A DNA stretch of 6,904 nt from NCBI GenBank assembly GCA_937926355.1, contig CALAZP010000227.1, positions 1 through 6,904 of the forward strand, given 5' to 3'. Every line of letters starts with the position of its first letter. Within the stretch, counting starts at the first letter, position 1. The translations under genes were made by a program, and so were the position numbers. Under the pieces are notes generated by a model. The model had not been told where the DNA came from. It saw nothing but the letters and a program-made list of their open reading frames with translations, and searched no databases. This DNA comes from an uncultured Saprospirales bacterium (GTDB lineage Bacteria > Bacteroidota > Bacteroidia > Chitinophagales > Saprospiraceae). Positions 5,629-6,904 of this stretch are shown piece by piece.

Positions 5629-6904
5629 CCATTCACCAACCAATTAGTTTCTCCTTTTTGCATCGAAGTAGTCCCTGTTTTTCTAAGTACCAGGTCATCA
5701 AGGACTTGAATTCTTGGGCTTTCGAGTTGAATATACAATTGACTTGGTTGGTTAATTTTTAGTTGTAGTCCAGTTTGAATCCAATCATCGTGCACGTCGT
5801 TGCTGGTTCTGGAATCGATGATGGTATCTAAAATCAGATTTTGGTCTGTATCGTAAAGGAGGTATTGCAAATTCCCTACTCCGTGACTTTGGTAATCGAT
5901 CTGAATCCAACTACTAAAGGTATAATCACCTGGTTCAAGTGCTTGTTTAAGGAGCAAATGAGTACCCTTTTCAAAGGCCATACTGCCTTTTTGAAAATAA
6001 CCCTGTTTTTCCCTCCATTGTTGGCCCTTATTTTCTTGCTCCGGGGGGGTATCCCATCCGTTATAATAGATTGGATTTTCCAATGGCGCTTCCAGCTCAA
6101 TTAAAGTATTGATATTTTGAAGTGGCAGTTCGTAAAGGGCATAGCCATCTGTTTGTAAGAGCTGGGTACTGTTTTGAATGAGTGATGTTTCCCCTTCAAG
6201 TAAGGGAGGATGGTTATTTCCCAGTACCACTAATAAAGGTTGATTGGATGGAAATTTGTTAGGTAGAGATTTTTCAATAAGAGGGTGTGCTAGTAATTCT
6301 ATAGCCTCAGCAGTTTGCCCAATTGACATGCGCGAAAGCATAGCATTAACTAGTGGGATTCCAGTTGCAGCAGAGAGGCGCATAGCGTAAAACTGTGTAT
6401 TAAAGTGGTGGTCGCTAATAAAGTTATCGGTCCAAAACATAGTTTTAGGAATACATAAGATGGCTTGGTATCTTGACAGATCGATCTTGGCCTCCTGAAT
6501 AGGACTCATTAATTCCTCTTTGCGCTCTTCGGCAAAATAATTCCAATTTACCGCCTCCTCAAATCGGGGCACCATGTAAACGTAAATCTCCCATACCCAA
6601 ATTAAAGCTAATGGGATGGCTCCAATGAGTTTCCATTTTTTGTTGTGCAGGGTGGAGAGCAACCACACAGCAGTTATGGTCAGTATAAAATAAATGGGCC
6701 ATGCTAACCTTGCAACGGCTTTAAACATCAATAAAAAGCCCATTTTTTCTTCCACGAATGAATGCTCAAATGGAGCAAACAAGATAGCAGTGGTATACAA
6801 AAAAACGGCGGAAGCACCGAAGACCAATGGTTTCCAGTTTATTGGTAACGATAGCTTAATTTTTCCCGAAAGGGATAAAATGACATAGGTCAATAATACT
6901 ACTG
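5562..6904 (-). CDS. Polytopic membrane protein, C-terminal part; GT-C glycosyltransferase-like, function unknown (5' end outside window)
   Basis: I do not recognise a named gene. The frame is open to the right edge (VVLLTYVILSL continues upstream of the TTG at 6893), so the N-terminus is outside. Numbering from the codon at 6902-6900, hydrophobic helices lie at 1-12 (partial), about 25-43, 67-85 and 92-111, with a short loop between the second and third (EHSFVEEKMGFLLMFKAVARL). Residues 112-446 are soluble. The middle part carries YQAILCIP, then TGIPLVNAMLSRMSIGQT, then LLVVLGNN, an order I recall from large uncharacterised Bacteroidota membrane proteins resembling GT-C glycosyltransferases or YfhO. 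Residues about 275-408 alternate short beta-strands (YNGWD, MAFEKGTHLLL, GDYTFSSWIQID, QYLLYDTD, QLYIQLE), as in a jelly-roll carbohydrate-binding fold. This suggests a role in cell-envelope sugar or lipid metabolism, but the catalytic part, if any, lies outside the window. There is no functional link to the metal operon, which runs the other way. A C7 tract interrupts neither the frame nor the fold. Confidence 0.8.
   Translation of the reverse strand, partial: VVLLTYVILSLSGKIKLSLPINWKPLVFGASAVFLYTTAILFAPFEHSFVEEKMGFLLMFKAVARLAWPIYFILTITAVWLLSTLHNKKWKLIGAIPLALIWVWEIYVYMVPRFEEAVNWNYFAEERKEELMSPIQEAKIDLSRYQAILCIPKTMFWTDNFISDHHFNTQFYAMRLSAATGIPLVNAMLSRMSIGQTAEAIELLAHPLIEKSLPNKFPSNQPLLVVLGNNHPPLLEGETSLIQNSTQLLQTDGYALYELPLQNINTLIELEAPLENPIYYNGWDTPPEQENKGQQWREKQGYFQKGSMAFEKGTHLLLKQALEPGDYTFSSWIQIDYQSHGVGNLQYLLYDTDQNLILDTIIDSRTSNDVHDDWIQTGLQLKINQPSQLYIQLESPRIQVLDDLVLRKTGTTSMQKGETNWLVNGYRVAPEKVRFTNPQVSIADPK

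Noticed and set aside
5591..5641. Inverted repeat GGTTGGT (5591-5597) and ACCAACC (5635-5641) around the adaptor stop as a bidirectional terminator.
   Set aside because: The stem is 7 bp with a 37-nt loop inside coding sequence on both strands, and no clean T-run follows on either side; it is likely chance.
5841..6104. Open frames of 74-87 codons on both strands inside the membrane-protein gene, as a possible frameshifted or nested gene.
   Set aside because: The main frame gives a coherent beta-rich protein across the region including the C7 tract; the alternative translations look random.
6891..6893. TTG on the - strand as the start of the membrane-protein gene.
   Set aside because: The frame stays open to the window end with hydrophobic codons (VVLL), and the residues after it continue the same helix; no ribosome binding site can be seen.

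Overview
The window is a piece of a Bacteroidota-like genome. I place it in the Cytophagia-to-Flavobacteriia range by inference: moderately AT-rich DNA, A-rich sequence before starts, and protein features I associate with this phylum (a DUF3347 domain on a CusB-type adaptor, an enlarged CusA-type pump). It carries the 3' part of a copper/silver export operon on the + strand, converging on the 3' part of an unrelated membrane-protein gene on the - strand. Both outer genes are cut by the window edges.

From the left edge to 2700 is the C-terminal ~899 residues of a CusA-type RND pump (about 280 N-terminal residues lie outside). All three methionines of the CusA periplasmic Cu(I)/Ag(I) site are present, so copper/silver is a better guess than zinc/cobalt/nickel. 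A TolC-family outer-membrane channel follows (2697-3923) with a 4-nt ATGA stop/start overlap. After a 1-nt gap comes a CusB-type periplasmic adaptor (3925-5628) led by a strong Shine-Dalgarno. The adaptor has an N-terminal heavy-metal-binding domain and a C-terminal DUF3347 domain, each with Cys/Met/His ligand candidates. The order pump-channel-adaptor and the tight junctions indicate one transcript making a complete tripartite complex across both membranes. No separate CusF-like chaperone, sensor or P-type ATPase is visible here.

On the - strand, from the right edge down to 5562, is the C-terminal ~446 residues of a polytopic inner-membrane protein: a few transmembrane helices, then a long soluble region that ends in a probable beta-sandwich. 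It looks like the tail of a GT-C-type glycosyltransferase-like protein of unknown role. Its 3' end overlaps the adaptor gene tail-to-tail by 67 bp, so there is no intergenic space.

I see no RNA genes, CRISPR, insertion sequences, integration sites or convincing terminators. Coding is essentially continuous, with no gene-free stretch of 300 bases. The window is best read as a phylum-specific version of a known metal exporter. Its most interesting points are the altered proton-relay residues and extra membrane segments of the pump, the two metal-binding domains on the adaptor, and the overlapping convergent gene ends.
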